In this document: positions 9,485-18,566 of the stretch, piece by piece
Layout: the number at the start of each line of letters is the position of its first letter
How positions within the stretch are numbered: the first letter of the stretch is position 1
From: Robiginitomaculum sp.
Lineage (GTDB): Bacteria; Pseudomonadota; Alphaproteobacteria; Caulobacterales; Maricaulaceae
DNA length: 64,000 nt
NCBI GenBank assembly: GCA_026982415.1
Contig: JALSHE010000108.1
Location: forward strand, 61,936-125,935
Direction of reading: 5' to 3'
Notes under the pieces: generated by a model
Seen by the model: only the letters and a program-made list of their open reading frames with translations
What the model was told of the DNA's origin: nothing
Database searches by the model: none
Translations under genes and position numbers: made by a program

Positions 9485-12094
9485 ATGTCACGAACAATGT
9501 TAATCGACGCCTCTCACCCGGAAGAAACCCGGGTCGCAGTGGTCGACGGAACCCGCCTAGAAGAACTTGATTTTGAGAGCGCCGCAAAGCGCCAAATTCG
9601 CGGGAATGTCTATCTCGCCCGGGTTACCCGGGTTGAACCATCCCTACAAGCTGCATTCGTAGAGTTTGGCGGTAACCGCCACGGTTTCCTCGCATTTTCT
9701 GAAATCCACCCGGATTACTACCAAATCCCGGTTGAAGACAGAAAAGCGCTGATCGAAGCTGAACAGGCCGAGACCTTGAAGGACGAGGCCGAAGAAGAGG
9801 AAGAAAAAGATACCAAGAAAAAGCCTGTCGCGAAGAAGCGAAAAAGAGGCAAATCAGTCATCAAGAAAGATGATGCGAATGACGCAGAAATTGATGATGA
9901 TGATGATAACGACGATGATGACGATAACGACGATGATGATAACGGCGACGAAGATACGTCTAGCAAGAAATCCAAGAAGAAAAAAGACAACGACGATGTC
10001 GCCGATGCTGTTGACGAAGAAGTAGAAGAAGAGCAAGCCCAGCAAAAAGATAAGCGCCGCAAACGTATGTCTAAACGTCGCTATAAAATCCAAGAAGTGA
10101 TTAAGCGCGGCCAAATCTTGCTCATCCAAGCGGTCAAAGAAGAACGCGGCAATAAAGGCGCCGCCGTCACGACATATATGTCTTTAGCTGGCCGTTATTG
10201 TGTACTTATGCCCAACACACCACGCGGCGGCGGCATTTCGCGTAAAATTGCCAATGGTTCCGACCGTAAGCGTCTAAAATCCATCATGAGCGAGCTTGAA
10301 GTGCCCAAAGGCATGGGCTTGATTGTCCGCACGGCAGGTGCCAAGCGTACCAAGAGCGAGATTAAACGCGACTTTACTTATCTTTCAAAATTGTGGGATA
10401 CCATACGCGATACCACCCTTAAAAGCGTCGCACCTTGCCTGATACACGAAGAAGCCAATTTGGTTAAGCGTTCTATCCGCGATCTTTACGGCAAAGACAT
10501 CGACAAGGTTTATGTTCAGGGCGATGAGGGTTATCGCCTTGCCAAAGATTTCATCAAATTACTGATGCCGAGCCACGCCAAGAATGTACAGCCCTATACG
10601 GACGACATTCCGCTGTTCTTGCGCTATGAGGTCGAAAGCCAAATCGAAGGCTGTTTAGAGCCAATTGCACAACTTAAATCCGGTGGTTATCTGGTTATTC
10701 ACCCAACCGAAGCGCTTGTCTCAGTTGATGTCAACTCTGGACGTTCGACCAAGGAACGTAATGTTGAGCGCACCGCGTTCAAGACGAACCTAGAAGCGGC
10801 TGATGAAGTAGCGCGGCAAATGCGCCTGCGCGATTTGGCCGGGCTGGTGGTGATCGATTTTATCGACATGGATCAAAACCGCAACAACCGTGCCGTTGAA
10901 AAGCGCATGCGCGACGCCCTCACCCAAGACCGGGCGCGAGTGCAAATGGGCCGGATTTCCCAATTTGGTTTGATGGAACTTTCCCGCCAACGCCGTCGCC
11001 GCAGCCTGCTTGAAGGCTCTAGCGCCTCATGTGAGCATTGCCACGGCGTTGGTCGTAAACGCTCGGTAGAATCCAGTGCGCTAAAAGCCGTTCGCGCTGT
11101 TGAAGAAGAAGGTGTACGTGGTCGCGCCGCCCGTATCCGCTTGACCGTCACACCCAACGTAGCCGCTTATCTGTTCAACGAAAAGCGTGATTTAATCAAT
11201 GCAATAGAAACTGAGAACGCGATGTTTACGGAAATCGTGCCTGACGACAGTTTAATCCGCCCGGCTTTCGAAATTACCGTTCTTGCGAAAAAATCTGGCT
11301 CCGGCTCAGACCCTTTGGAGGAAATTGCAAAAGAACACCGTAAATCTGCCCAATCCAAACGCAACAACTCCAATAGAAGCCAAAATAAACAACAAAACAA
11401 ATCGCAAAATAAATCCAGCACCGACACAGAAAGCAATGAAGATAAACCGGAAACAGCGGATACAGGCGAAACCAATAAACCATCCCGAAGCAAACGCAGG
11501 CGCGGCAGACGCGGTGGTAAAAATCGGCGCTCTAACCGTGATAACAACACGGACAATGCCGAGAACAAAAACGCAGAAAATGCAGCAAAAAGCGATGGGC
11601 AAACTAAAGACGTTAGTGATGTCTCAGAGACTAACGAAAAGGCCGAGGCCAAGAAACCAGCTCGTAGAAGGCGCACTTCTGCCAAAAAACCTGCGAGCAA
11701 GATGGTCGAAGAAACTGGTGAGCCGGCAGCAAAAAAATCTAGCCCTAAAAAGAAAATTAGAAGACGCAAACCTGCCGCTAAGAAAACTGAAGAAGCTTCT
11801 GTTAAAAGTGACGTGGCTAAAGGTAATAATACCAAAGATGATGTTAAAAAATCAAAAGCCAAAAAACCATCGGCAAAGAAGACTACAACAAAAACCGCTT
11901 CTAAGAATGCTGAATCTGTAAAGGTAGAGCCAAAGAAAATAGTCAAAAAACTGACAAAACCCAAAGCAGAAAAACCTACTGCCAAGGCAAGAAAAACATC
12001 AGAAAAACCTGAGGACAAGTCCAAAAGTTCAGAACCAAAAAAGGATGGTCCGAAGAAGACAGGATGGTGGCAAAAACGCAACCCATTTGGCTAG
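9485..12094 (+). CDS. rne: Ribonuclease E
   Basis: Endonuclease that initiates mRNA decay and scaffolds the degradosome. ATG 9485 is chosen: GGAG (9475-9478) lies 6 bases upstream and the N-terminus MSRTMLIDA matches the family; ATG 9443 would add 14 atypical residues. The 869-residue product has an S1 domain split by an acidic/basic insert (about 85-200), the DNase I-like domain with D415 and N417 in DVNSG and D458/D461 in VIDFIDMD, and the zinc-link pair C516/C519 in CEHC. After about 600 the tail is disordered and Lys/Ala/Pro-rich. It ends GWWQKRNPFG, like the GWW motif that binds PNPase in Caulobacter RNase E. Confidence 0.96.
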   Translation: MSRTMLIDASHPEETRVAVVDGTRLEELDFESAAKRQIRGNVYLARVTRVEPSLQAAFVEFGGNRHGFLAFSEIHPDYYQIPVEDRKALIEAEQAETLKDEAEEEEEKDTKKKPVAKKRKRGKSVIKKDDANDAEIDDDDDNDDDDDNDDDDNGDEDTSSKKSKKKKDNDDVADAVDEEVEEEQAQQKDKRRKRMSKRRYKIQEVIKRGQILLIQAVKEERGNKGAAVTTYMSLAGRYCVLMPNTPRGGGISRKIANGSDRKRLKSIMSELEVPKGMGLIVRTAGAKRTKSEIKRDFTYLSKLWDTIRDTTLKSVAPCLIHEEANLVKRSIRDLYGKDIDKVYVQGDEGYRLAKDFIKLLMPSHAKNVQPYTDDIPLFLRYEVESQIEGCLEPIAQLKSGGYLVIHPTEALVSVDVNSGRSTKERNVERTAFKTNLEAADEVARQMRLRDLAGLVVIDFIDMDQNRNNRAVEKRMRDALTQDRARVQMGRISQFGLMELSRQRRRRSLLEGSSASCEHCHGVGRKRSVESSALKAVRAVEEEGVRGRAARIRLTVTPNVAAYLFNEKRDLINAIETENAMFTEIVPDDSLIRPAFEITVLAKKSGSGSDPLEEIAKEHRKSAQSKRNNSNRSQNKQQNKSQNKSSTDTESNEDKPETADTGETNKPSRSKRRRGRRGGKNRRSNRDNNTDNAENKNAENAAKSDGQTKDVSDVSETNEKAEAKKPARRRRTSAKKPASKMVEETGEPAAKKSSPKKKIRRRKPAAKKTEEASVKSDVAKGNNTKDDVKKSKAKKPSAKKTTTKTASKNAESVKVEPKKIVKKLTKPKAEKPTAKARKTSEKPEDKSKSSEPKKDGPKKTGWWQKRNPFG
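9889..9950 (+). repeat. rne: Asp-codon microsatellite inside rne
   Basis: A near-continuous run of GAT/GAC codons broken by AAC, encoding Asp-rich stretches split by Asn, within the S1-domain insert. The simple trinucleotide pattern is a candidate for in-frame length change by slippage. The insert itself is seen in alphaproteobacterial RNase E proteins; this acidity is unusually pure. Confidence 0.7.
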
Positions 12095-12116
12095 TCTTAC
12101 ACTATATTTGTCTGAA

Positions 12117-12155
12117 TTTGGTGCAGCGCTAATCACAATATATTGCTGCACCAAA
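12117..12155 (+). terminator. Stem-loop after rne
   Basis: A perfect 11-bp inverted repeat, TTTGGTGCAGC (12117-12127) with GCTGCACCAAA (12145-12155), separated by a 17-base AT-rich loop and beginning 22 bases after the rne stop. No T-run follows at once (CAAATCCCAG, then TTTTGTTT), so it may be a weak terminator or a 3' end stabiliser. Confidence 0.5.
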
Positions 12156-12211
12156 CAAATCCCAGTTTTGTTTACAGACAAGTAACGCTCGCCGCCTATT
12201 TAAGAGGTGAA

Positions 12212-12238
12212 ATGATTCGTATTGGGTGCGCACCATGA
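12212..12238 (+). other. Possible 8-codon leader peptide coupled to the next gene
   Basis: AAGAGGTGA (12202-12210) precedes ATG 12212, which opens an 8-codon frame (MIRIGCAP) whose TGA overlaps the ATG of the downstream regulator as ATGA at 12235-12238. The downstream ATG has no close ribosome site of its own, so translational coupling is plausible. It could equally be chance, with GTG 12226 as the true start. Confidence 0.3.
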
Positions 12239-13521
12239 ATGAACGTATGAAATCTGTATTGATCCTGTCCGATGTGCCAGAAGCACAGGCGGAGATAGAA
12301 CGTGCGTTTGAAGAACGAGGATTTACACCGATCAGTCTAGCCTTAGGCTACCGTGAGAGCGAAAAACTACCCGAGCGACCACCGCTAGCCATATTGGTTA
12401 GAACTAAAAATTTCTCTGACCAAATCCAGAAAATTATCACAATTGTCAAGGCATGTTATGTGGGTATAAATATTCCCGTATTGGCGGTTATGGCTTCAAA
12501 GTCTCCATCGGTAGAGCATAATTTTGACTCTGTATTAATGGAGCCATGCCACCCGGCGCAAATTGCCTTGCGTACAATTGGTCTTGTTCGCCTAGCGAAT
12601 ATGGAGCAAGAAATAGGCCTACGCCTCCAAACCCTTGAGGATGATTTTGGCATTGTTCATGCCAGACCAGAAACAAATAAACCTGACCCGTTTAATATAT
12701 TATTTGTCGGGAAAGCCTCCCCGGAATTTATGATTATTATCAATGCCTTACAGCGCAAAAATGTACGGGTCGTTGCGGCTTTCACATCTTTCACGGCTTT
12801 CGATTATCTCTATGAGCAAACATTTGATGCCGTTGTCATGAACGGATTATCTACAATGGACTCTGCGTTATCCGTCACCCAAACTATGCGGAAGAACGCC
12901 AAGCTTTATCATGTACCAGCCTTGCTCTTGGCCGGAAATTTAAGCACACAAAAACAAGATGCGGTTTATCAGTCCGGCATGAACGACATATTAGATGCAC
13001 GTGCAAGTTTGGACGATGTGAGTGCGCGCGTTTTGGAACAAGCCAACTTCCACCGCATGCACCAGACCCTCAAGCACGAATTTGGAATGCTTGGTGGTGA
13101 TCTATGCACGGATACGGCGACAAGCCTCTATAATAAATCGTTTTTCAATGCTCACCTGACAAGGGTATTCAAATTTTATGACGCTCAGGACTTGCCTGTA
13201 TCATTGTGTCTCATCCGTGTGTCACCGGAAGATGGAAATAAAACGGATGATGCTATCGCTGCATCTTACCAACAAATCGGTACGATGATTAAAAACCTTG
13301 TGCGTTTACAGGATATTACGGCCAGGCTTGCACCTAATCTATACGCTATAGCTTTTCCGGGTCAATCGGCGGGCCAGCTGCAACCTGTTATTAACCGTAT
13401 AGAATCTATCTTACAATGCGCCACACTAACCGACCCAATGACAGGTGTGACCCTTAAGATAAAATTAGAACTGACCATGACAACTCTGAATGTGAGCGGT
13501 GCGTCGGCATCGGCGGCTTAG
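12235..13521 (+). CDS. Two-receiver response regulator with degenerate GGDEF domain, PopA/PleD-like
   Basis: About 428 residues. The first 115 look like a degenerate receiver, about 155-275 like a second receiver, and 290-428 like a GGDEF domain that starts DTATSLYNKSFF (compare DPLTGLYNRRFF in active cyclases). The catalytic GGDEF loop is replaced by APNLY (13330-13344), so cyclase activity is not expected. The product-binding I-site RxxD is kept as RLQD (13303-13314) at the expected distance. PopA of Caulobacter has the same REC-REC-GGDEF plan and uses its I-site to sense c-di-GMP and direct CtrA degradation. That role here is inference. Start could be GTG 12226, ATG 12235 or ATG 12247. It stands alone after rne. 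Confidence 0.65.
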   Translation: MNERMKSVLILSDVPEAQAEIERAFEERGFTPISLALGYRESEKLPERPPLAILVRTKNFSDQIQKIITIVKACYVGINIPVLAVMASKSPSVEHNFDSVLMEPCHPAQIALRTIGLVRLANMEQEIGLRLQTLEDDFGIVHARPETNKPDPFNILFVGKASPEFMIIINALQRKNVRVVAAFTSFTAFDYLYEQTFDAVVMNGLSTMDSALSVTQTMRKNAKLYHVPALLLAGNLSTQKQDAVYQSGMNDILDARASLDDVSARVLEQANFHRMHQTLKHEFGMLGGDLCTDTATSLYNKSFFNAHLTRVFKFYDAQDLPVSLCLIRVSPEDGNKTDDAIAASYQQIGTMIKNLVRLQDITARLAPNLYAIAFPGQSAGQLQPVINRIESILQCATLTDPMTGVTLKIKLELTMTTLNVSGASASAA

Positions 13522-13535
13522 TCCCCTTTTATACC

Positions 13536-14045
13536 CTAAATATCCACCCTAAACGGCTTCTTGTCATACCCGATATAAAGTGGGTGCGCCGGGTGCCCTG
13601 ATGCGTTGATCTTTAGGGCGTGCAGGCGACCATTCTCAGCTTTGAAAATATCGCGGACAGCTTGTCCACGTTCCATGTGTTTGCCGTGTTCGCCCCAGCC
13701 GCCTATGACAGTGACATGATTGCTCATGGTCGCCAACTCTCTGATCCATTTATCATTTTCAGGGCCTATTGGGTCGGGGCTGGCGCGCATGTCTTTGGGG
13801 TCTGTCGCGCGGTAGGCGAAGATATTGAGTACGACCGAGCCGCCGTAATCCCACATCCGGGCGCGGCGCTCACAGCGCTCCACCGTCGGGTCGTTCTGTA
13901 CTTCGTCTGCCGTAGATGGGTTGAGCATCAGCCAATAGAGCGGATCAATGCTCTCGTCCCAGATTTGCGCAAGCCTATAGCGCCATGTCCGGCAATCGGA
14001 AAACACAGCCGTGCGGGTTTCGTTTTGTTTAAACAGGTCGGTCAT
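13536..14045 (-). CDS. DUF1643 family protein
   Basis: 169 residues matching the DUF1643 family: MLNPSTADEVQNDPTVERC near the N-terminus, a central LNIFAYRATDP block and a later GGWGEHG loop. The family's function is not established; no membrane segment or signal is present. The start ATG overlaps the guaD stop as ATGA, so it is the last gene of a coupled trio with a PhyH dioxygenase and guanine deaminase. That coupling hints at a link to purine or oxidised-base metabolism but does not show it. Confidence 0.85.
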   Translation of the reverse strand: MTDLFKQNETRTAVFSDCRTWRYRLAQIWDESIDPLYWLMLNPSTADEVQNDPTVERCERRARMWDYGGSVVLNIFAYRATDPKDMRASPDPIGPENDKWIRELATMSNHVTVIGGWGEHGKHMERGQAVRDIFKAENGRLHALKINASGHPAHPLYIGYDKKPFRVDI

Positions 14046-15343
14046 AATATTTTCTTGTTATAAACCGAACGCCCCATAACGAACGTCTCTTGGATCATCC
14101 GGTCATCACCTAATATCATGATTGCGAATAACAGGGCTTTTAGGCGCTTGGTGATCTTAAGTCTGCGAGCGATCAAAGGCGTGGACTTCAAATCCATGAC
14201 CACAAAATCCGCCTCCTTGCCCGGCTCGAAATTCCCGACATATTTTTCCATACCGAGTACTTCGGCCGCACCCAATGTTGCCATATAAAAAGCGTCCAGA
14301 GACGACAGCGATAAATCCCGTAACTGACAGACCGAATAAGCTGCATTCATTGTGGTCAAGAGCGAGAAACTGGTGCCACCACCTATGTCTGTGCCCAAGG
14401 CATGGCGGACTTTGTGGCGTCGTAATTGCGATAAATTAAACAGGCCGGAGCCAATAAACATATTGGATGTCGGGCACAGGGATATGCTTGCGCCGGAGGC
14501 AGAAATCCGCTTACACATGGACGCCGACATATGCACACCATGCGCCAATACGGTTTTATCGCCTACCAGTCCGTGTTTTTCGTAGACGCCCAAATAATCC
14601 ACCGCGTCCGGGAACAGCTCGCCCACATATTTTATCTCGTCCTTGTTTTCACACATATGGGTGTGGACGTGGACACTAGGGTTTTCCGCCTTAAGTTCCC
14701 CTGCCATGGCGAGTTGCGCAGGCGTCGAAGTAGGCGCAAATCTGGGCGTAATCGCATAGCCGAGCCTGTCCGTACCGTGCCATTTCTTGATGAGCCGCTT
14801 GGTCGCCGCCCGCCCAAAATCTTTACCGTCCAGCAAACCCTTGGGTGCGCCCCTATCCATTAAAACTTTACCGGCAATCAGGCGCATATTTTTCTTTTGC
14901 GCCTCTAGGAATAAAGCATCAGCGGAGCCTTCGTGGACAGTGCCGAACACCAATGCGCTGGTTGTGCCGTTTCGTAGGAGTTCACGCACGAAAAATCGTG
15001 CCGCCTCTTTGCAAACTTTCGGGTCTTTAAAAGCCATCTCGGCGGGAAAGGTATAATCCTGGAGCCAGTCCATGAGCTGGCGCCCATATGATCCGATAAT
15101 ATCAACTTGCGGGAAATGGATGTGGGTGTCGATAAATCCTGGCATGATTAGGTGATTTTTATAGTGGTTGATTTTTGTGGACGCTCGTAATGTCTTGGCC
15201 AATGTGCGGTAATGACCCACGGCTTTGACATGGCCGTCTTCCACAATGAGCAAGCCGTCCTTGAAATATTGGTAAGCCTCCGCATCGCTTTGCGGGTCAT
15301 CCAGCAGGTGGAATATTCTGGCTCTATACGCTTGCTGTCTCAT
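14042..15343 (-). CDS. guaD: Guanine deaminase
   Basis: Amidohydrolase converting guanine to xanthine and ammonia in purine salvage or catabolism. The 433-residue cytosolic protein has the metal motif GFIDTHIHFPQ (His-x-His), the guanine-deaminase signature around GRQLMDWLQDYTFP, a second zinc His in HVHTHMCEN, a third in LAHGVHMS and the metal Asp in GTDIGGG. Its start overlaps the PhyH stop and its stop overlaps the DUF1643 start, both ATGA, so the three are probably translated together. No xanthine dehydrogenase lies in the window. Confidence 0.92.
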   Translation of the reverse strand: MRQQAYRARIFHLLDDPQSDAEAYQYFKDGLLIVEDGHVKAVGHYRTLAKTLRASTKINHYKNHLIMPGFIDTHIHFPQVDIIGSYGRQLMDWLQDYTFPAEMAFKDPKVCKEAARFFVRELLRNGTTSALVFGTVHEGSADALFLEAQKKNMRLIAGKVLMDRGAPKGLLDGKDFGRAATKRLIKKWHGTDRLGYAITPRFAPTSTPAQLAMAGELKAENPSVHVHTHMCENKDEIKYVGELFPDAVDYLGVYEKHGLVGDKTVLAHGVHMSASMCKRISASGASISLCPTSNMFIGSGLFNLSQLRRHKVRHALGTDIGGGTSFSLLTTMNAAYSVCQLRDLSLSSLDAFYMATLGAAEVLGMEKYVGNFEPGKEADFVVMDLKSTPLIARRLKITKRLKALLFAIMILGDDRMIQETFVMGRSVYNKKIL

Positions 15344-16191
15344 ACAAACCCGCTTACAGGAAATTCCTTACTTCTTTGTATCCAATTCTGGGGCGCATAA
15401 TCACACGCCGCATCGGTCACGTGAAGAGTATAGGCATGACGGGCTTTATCCGAGATATTGGCGGCACTACAATGGGGCAAAAATCCGTGAAAGCAAACCA
15501 GCGTTCCTGCCTTAACCTCGACCGGAATTGCGCAGTCCGTATCCGGCCACGGCGTATCGTCTAGGTCAATTAATTTTGTTTGGCGGCCATCTCGGATAAA
15601 TTTCTGCCGTAGGGGTGATTTATGCCCACCCGGTTCGACCCACAAACAGCCATTTTTCAAAGTCGCATCATCTATTGCAAACCAAAATGTAGTAACGGAT
15701 TGGGGTGTAGTTTTGAAAAAACTGGCGTCCTGGTGCCAATCCACCTGCCCGCCGATACGGGGCTGTTTGAAAATATACATGGACTGCCAGATTTGCGTCT
15801 GCCCAAGGCCAACATCTGCGGCCAATTCTGCCAATTTTTCGCTGTGAGAGAAATCAGAAAACACATCATCCAGGTCGTGCATGGCGTGGCCAATTTTATT
15901 GATAGATTGTGCTAGAGGTTGGACAAGTGCGCCGTCCGCACCAAACGCTTTCTCCTCAAAAAAACACCTTATTTCATTGGCAGACCCGAGGAAATAATTT
16001 TGTTCTCTATCGGCTTGCGGCCCGCGTTGCGCATGTGTGGAAAACACGTCTTTGCTCGCATCAAAATCATGGCCGGCGGCAATTGTATTGGCGCGGGCTT
16101 TGAGGGCGGCAAGTTCCGTATGAGATTTAAAATCCGGCAGAACGACATAGCCATTGTCCTCAAATTGTTTTTTTTGCTCAGCAGTTAACAT
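15340..16191 (-). CDS. Phytanoyl-CoA dioxygenase (PhyH) family protein
   Basis: Fe(II)/2-oxoglutarate-dependent oxygenase of 283 residues. The iron triad is visible as His-x-Asp in DWHQDASFF and a distal His in HGFLPHCSAANISD; a following Arg in KARHAYTLHV suits 2-oxoglutarate binding. The N-terminus FEDNGYVVLPDF is typical of PhyH proteins. The substrate cannot be read from sequence. It is the first gene of the trio with guaD and DUF1643, so a purine-related or nucleoside substrate is one possibility; many PhyH proteins instead act on small acids or lipids. Confidence 0.85.
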   Translation of the reverse strand: MLTAEQKKQFEDNGYVVLPDFKSHTELAALKARANTIAAGHDFDASKDVFSTHAQRGPQADREQNYFLGSANEIRCFFEEKAFGADGALVQPLAQSINKIGHAMHDLDDVFSDFSHSEKLAELAADVGLGQTQIWQSMYIFKQPRIGGQVDWHQDASFFKTTPQSVTTFWFAIDDATLKNGCLWVEPGGHKSPLRQKFIRDGRQTKLIDLDDTPWPDTDCAIPVEVKAGTLVCFHGFLPHCSAANISDKARHAYTLHVTDAACDYAPQNWIQRSKEFPVSGFV

Positions 16192-16229
16192 AAGATGATA
16201 CTACGCTTGTTTATGACTTGGTCAAAGAA

Positions 16230-16257
16230 AAAGCCCCGTAGAAAACTACAGGGCTTT
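16230..16257 (-). terminator. Rho-independent terminator after the TonB-dependent receptor gene
   Basis: On the minus strand AAAGCCC (plus one mismatch) GTAG pairs with CTAC and GGGCTTT around an AAAA/TTTT loop, and the minus-strand continuation reads CTTTTTCTTT. It lies 23 bases after the receptor stop and separates that gene from the PhyH-guaD-DUF1643 trio. Confidence 0.8.
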
Positions 16258-16279
16258 AACAATTTTATATGGTTATATT

Positions 16280-18508
16280 TTAGTTCCGGGCGCTAAACAT
16301 AATACCAATTATCCGTGGTTCGGTAACGAAACCGGTATTATTGTTAAAATCGATACCCCCGGCCAGATTAACTTCGTCGGTCAAATTGCGGGCAAAGGCG
16401 GCAATTTCGTATTTGTCGTCCTGGAACCCAAGGCCAATTCTGGCACCAAGCTCAAAATTACCAGAAGTGTTAAATTCAACAGATTCGTACAAGAACAAAT
16501 TTGTTTGACCTTGAATAGACCCGTCAACAGAGATGTTCAAAGTCATATCATCACTCAAAGGCGCATGATAATCAGCAATGAAATTCGCCGTAATCTTCGG
16601 TGCATTCGGGAATGGGTTACCATCAATGAGAGCAAATCCACGGGCATCAATCGGGTCGGTTGGCGTACAGTTGAACGAGCCAGAACCCGGCAATCCTGCA
16701 AAATTAGCAGACCCACATGTTGAAACCGCCAATGCACTATCTTGGATTTCTGTATCATTATAAGCGAAGCCACCCGAAATATCAAAATTTTCACTAATAG
16801 CCCAAGTCGCATCAAATTCGAATCCTTTACCAACACCTTTGTCTGCATTGATAAGGCCAATCAGATTGCCTGTACCGCCAACCGCCGTAAATTGCTGATC
16901 GCTCACAACATAGTAGAATGCGGCTGCATTGAAACGAAGATTACCCCCAGCGAGAATGGACTTAAAGCCAAGCTCATAAGATTGGATAGTTTCAGGGTCA
17001 GCCGTGGAAACGCCGCCAAAGAAAGCTACATTCCGACCTTGAATAGAGGGGCCGCGAAAACCTTTTGCTATACGCGCATAGACATTCATATCGTCATTTA
17101 GCTCATGATTAACACTGAGATCCCAACTTACTTCTTGAGCGCTCACATTTGTGTCAGGGACAGGAGCGCCGGGCTGATTAAATACAATCAAATCTGCGGC
17201 GTCATCCGTAAACCGGATGCCGCCCGTTACTGTTGTTAAATCCGAAACCTCGAAAGACGCTTGGCCAAATAATGCAACCGCTTCTTTATGGTCAACCAAT
17301 GTAGACGGTGGGACGAAGCCTGGGTCGGTTAAAGCTTTGAGTTTTGAGCGGAAGAAAAATCCACCGATTTGCCAATCAATCACCTCATCACCATTACTAG
17401 CGAGCCGAATTTCTTGGGTATATTGGCTGGTGAAATATTCATTACCCGTATCTGAGCCAAATGGAATAAAACCTGGACCAGAGGCTTGACCTGCAAAGAA
17501 GCCGCCAAAACCACCATCAATATCACCGCGAGACAAACCGGTAGCTTGATCAAATGCAGAGATAGATGTCAGTGTCATATCACCAAAATCATAGTTCATA
17601 TTCAACGAGATGCCTGAAGAGTTAATAGCTTGCGGATTACCAGCACCACCATCATAAGAGACTTCATCCTTGACAAAATTGCTATTGATCTCGTTAGAAC
17701 CTGTGGTCAAAATATTAGCACGGAACAAAGTCGCAGTACCTTTTTCCTCACGCCCCTTAACTTCCAAAAGTGCGTCAAAGTTATCACCCGGCGTCCAAAG
17801 AAATTGTGCGCGTCCAGCCAGATCATAAAACCCGCCAAGCGCATTTTTTTCGCCCGTGAAAGTATTGTCCACATAATCATTACGGCGAATATACGCGCCA
17901 GAAATACGTGCAGACAAAGTCTCGCCCATGCTACCACCAAATGCAGCTTGGGTATTCGAAGATCCATATGTGCCGTAGCTAGTTGAGAAATTCCAATCCG
18001 CATCTTGCGAAGGTCTAACCGAAGAAAACTTAACGATCCCCGCTGGCGTATTACGACCAAACAATGTGCCCTGCGGGCCGCGCAGAACTTCAATCTGTTG
18101 CACGTCGAAGATTGGGAATGATTTAAGAAGCGTGTTCTCCAAAATCACATCATTCATAATCACGGATACGGGCTGTGTGGCTTGTAAGGCGAAATCGGAA
18201 TTGCCAAGACCGCGAATATAGAGACGCGGTGCGGTACGACCATTGGAGCTTTCAGCGTATAGACCCGGGGTGCGGTTGGCTAGGCTGAGAATGTCACCGC
18301 CGCCTTGCAAGATGACATTGACCTCTTTTGCCGGGATTGCCGTAATCGAGATTGGCACGTCCTGTATATTTTCCTCACGCTTTTGTGCGGTGACGATAAT
18401 TTCGTCCAACTGGGCGAATGCGGAGCCGCTATATAATAGCGTGCTGGCGGTGATGGCGCTGGCGCTCAAAAGCAGTGCGCGTTTTATGGTTTTAATCGGT
18501 GCAGACAT
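16280..18508 (-). CDS. TonB-dependent outer-membrane receptor
   Basis: 742 residues from ATG 18508. This start is preferred because AAGGGG lies 6 bases upstream and a clean signal peptide follows, ending AFAQ; the frame extends further upstream without support. Right after the signal is a TonB-box-like DEIIVTAQKR, then a plug domain (about 45-160, with IRGLGNSDF and VLRGPQGTLFGRN) and a 22-strand barrel ending in the aromatic C-terminus FSARN. It resembles the large alphaproteobacterial class of such receptors, whose substrate is rarely evident. It takes up something across the outer membrane using TonB energy. An SDR gene lies 58 bases upstream on the same strand. Confidence 0.92.
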   Translation of the reverse strand: MSAPIKTIKRALLLSASAITASTLLYSGSAFAQLDEIIVTAQKREENIQDVPISITAIPAKEVNVILQGGGDILSLANRTPGLYAESSNGRTAPRLYIRGLGNSDFALQATQPVSVIMNDVILENTLLKSFPIFDVQQIEVLRGPQGTLFGRNTPAGIVKFSSVRPSQDADWNFSTSYGTYGSSNTQAAFGGSMGETLSARISGAYIRRNDYVDNTFTGEKNALGGFYDLAGRAQFLWTPGDNFDALLEVKGREEKGTATLFRANILTTGSNEINSNFVKDEVSYDGGAGNPQAINSSGISLNMNYDFGDMTLTSISAFDQATGLSRGDIDGGFGGFFAGQASGPGFIPFGSDTGNEYFTSQYTQEIRLASNGDEVIDWQIGGFFFRSKLKALTDPGFVPPSTLVDHKEAVALFGQASFEVSDLTTVTGGIRFTDDAADLIVFNQPGAPVPDTNVSAQEVSWDLSVNHELNDDMNVYARIAKGFRGPSIQGRNVAFFGGVSTADPETIQSYELGFKSILAGGNLRFNAAAFYYVVSDQQFTAVGGTGNLIGLINADKGVGKGFEFDATWAISENFDISGGFAYNDTEIQDSALAVSTCGSANFAGLPGSGSFNCTPTDPIDARGFALIDGNPFPNAPKITANFIADYHAPLSDDMTLNISVDGSIQGQTNLFLYESVEFNTSGNFELGARIGLGFQDDKYEIAAFARNLTDEVNLAGGIDFNNNTGFVTEPRIIGIMFSARN

Positions 18509-18566
18509 ATGCATCCCCTTTGGGTTAAAATGATTCCTTTTATAATAGTAAAGTCGGATGCCAAAA

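Noticed and set aside
9718..10129. Ser-rich and Val/Ile-rich open frames antisense to rne
   Set aside because: They mirror the Asp/Glu/Lys low-complexity codons of rne; no ribosome site or family.
11167..12081. 304-residue open frame antisense to the rne tail
   Set aside because: Composition is the complement of the Lys/Ala/Glu tail; a shadow frame.
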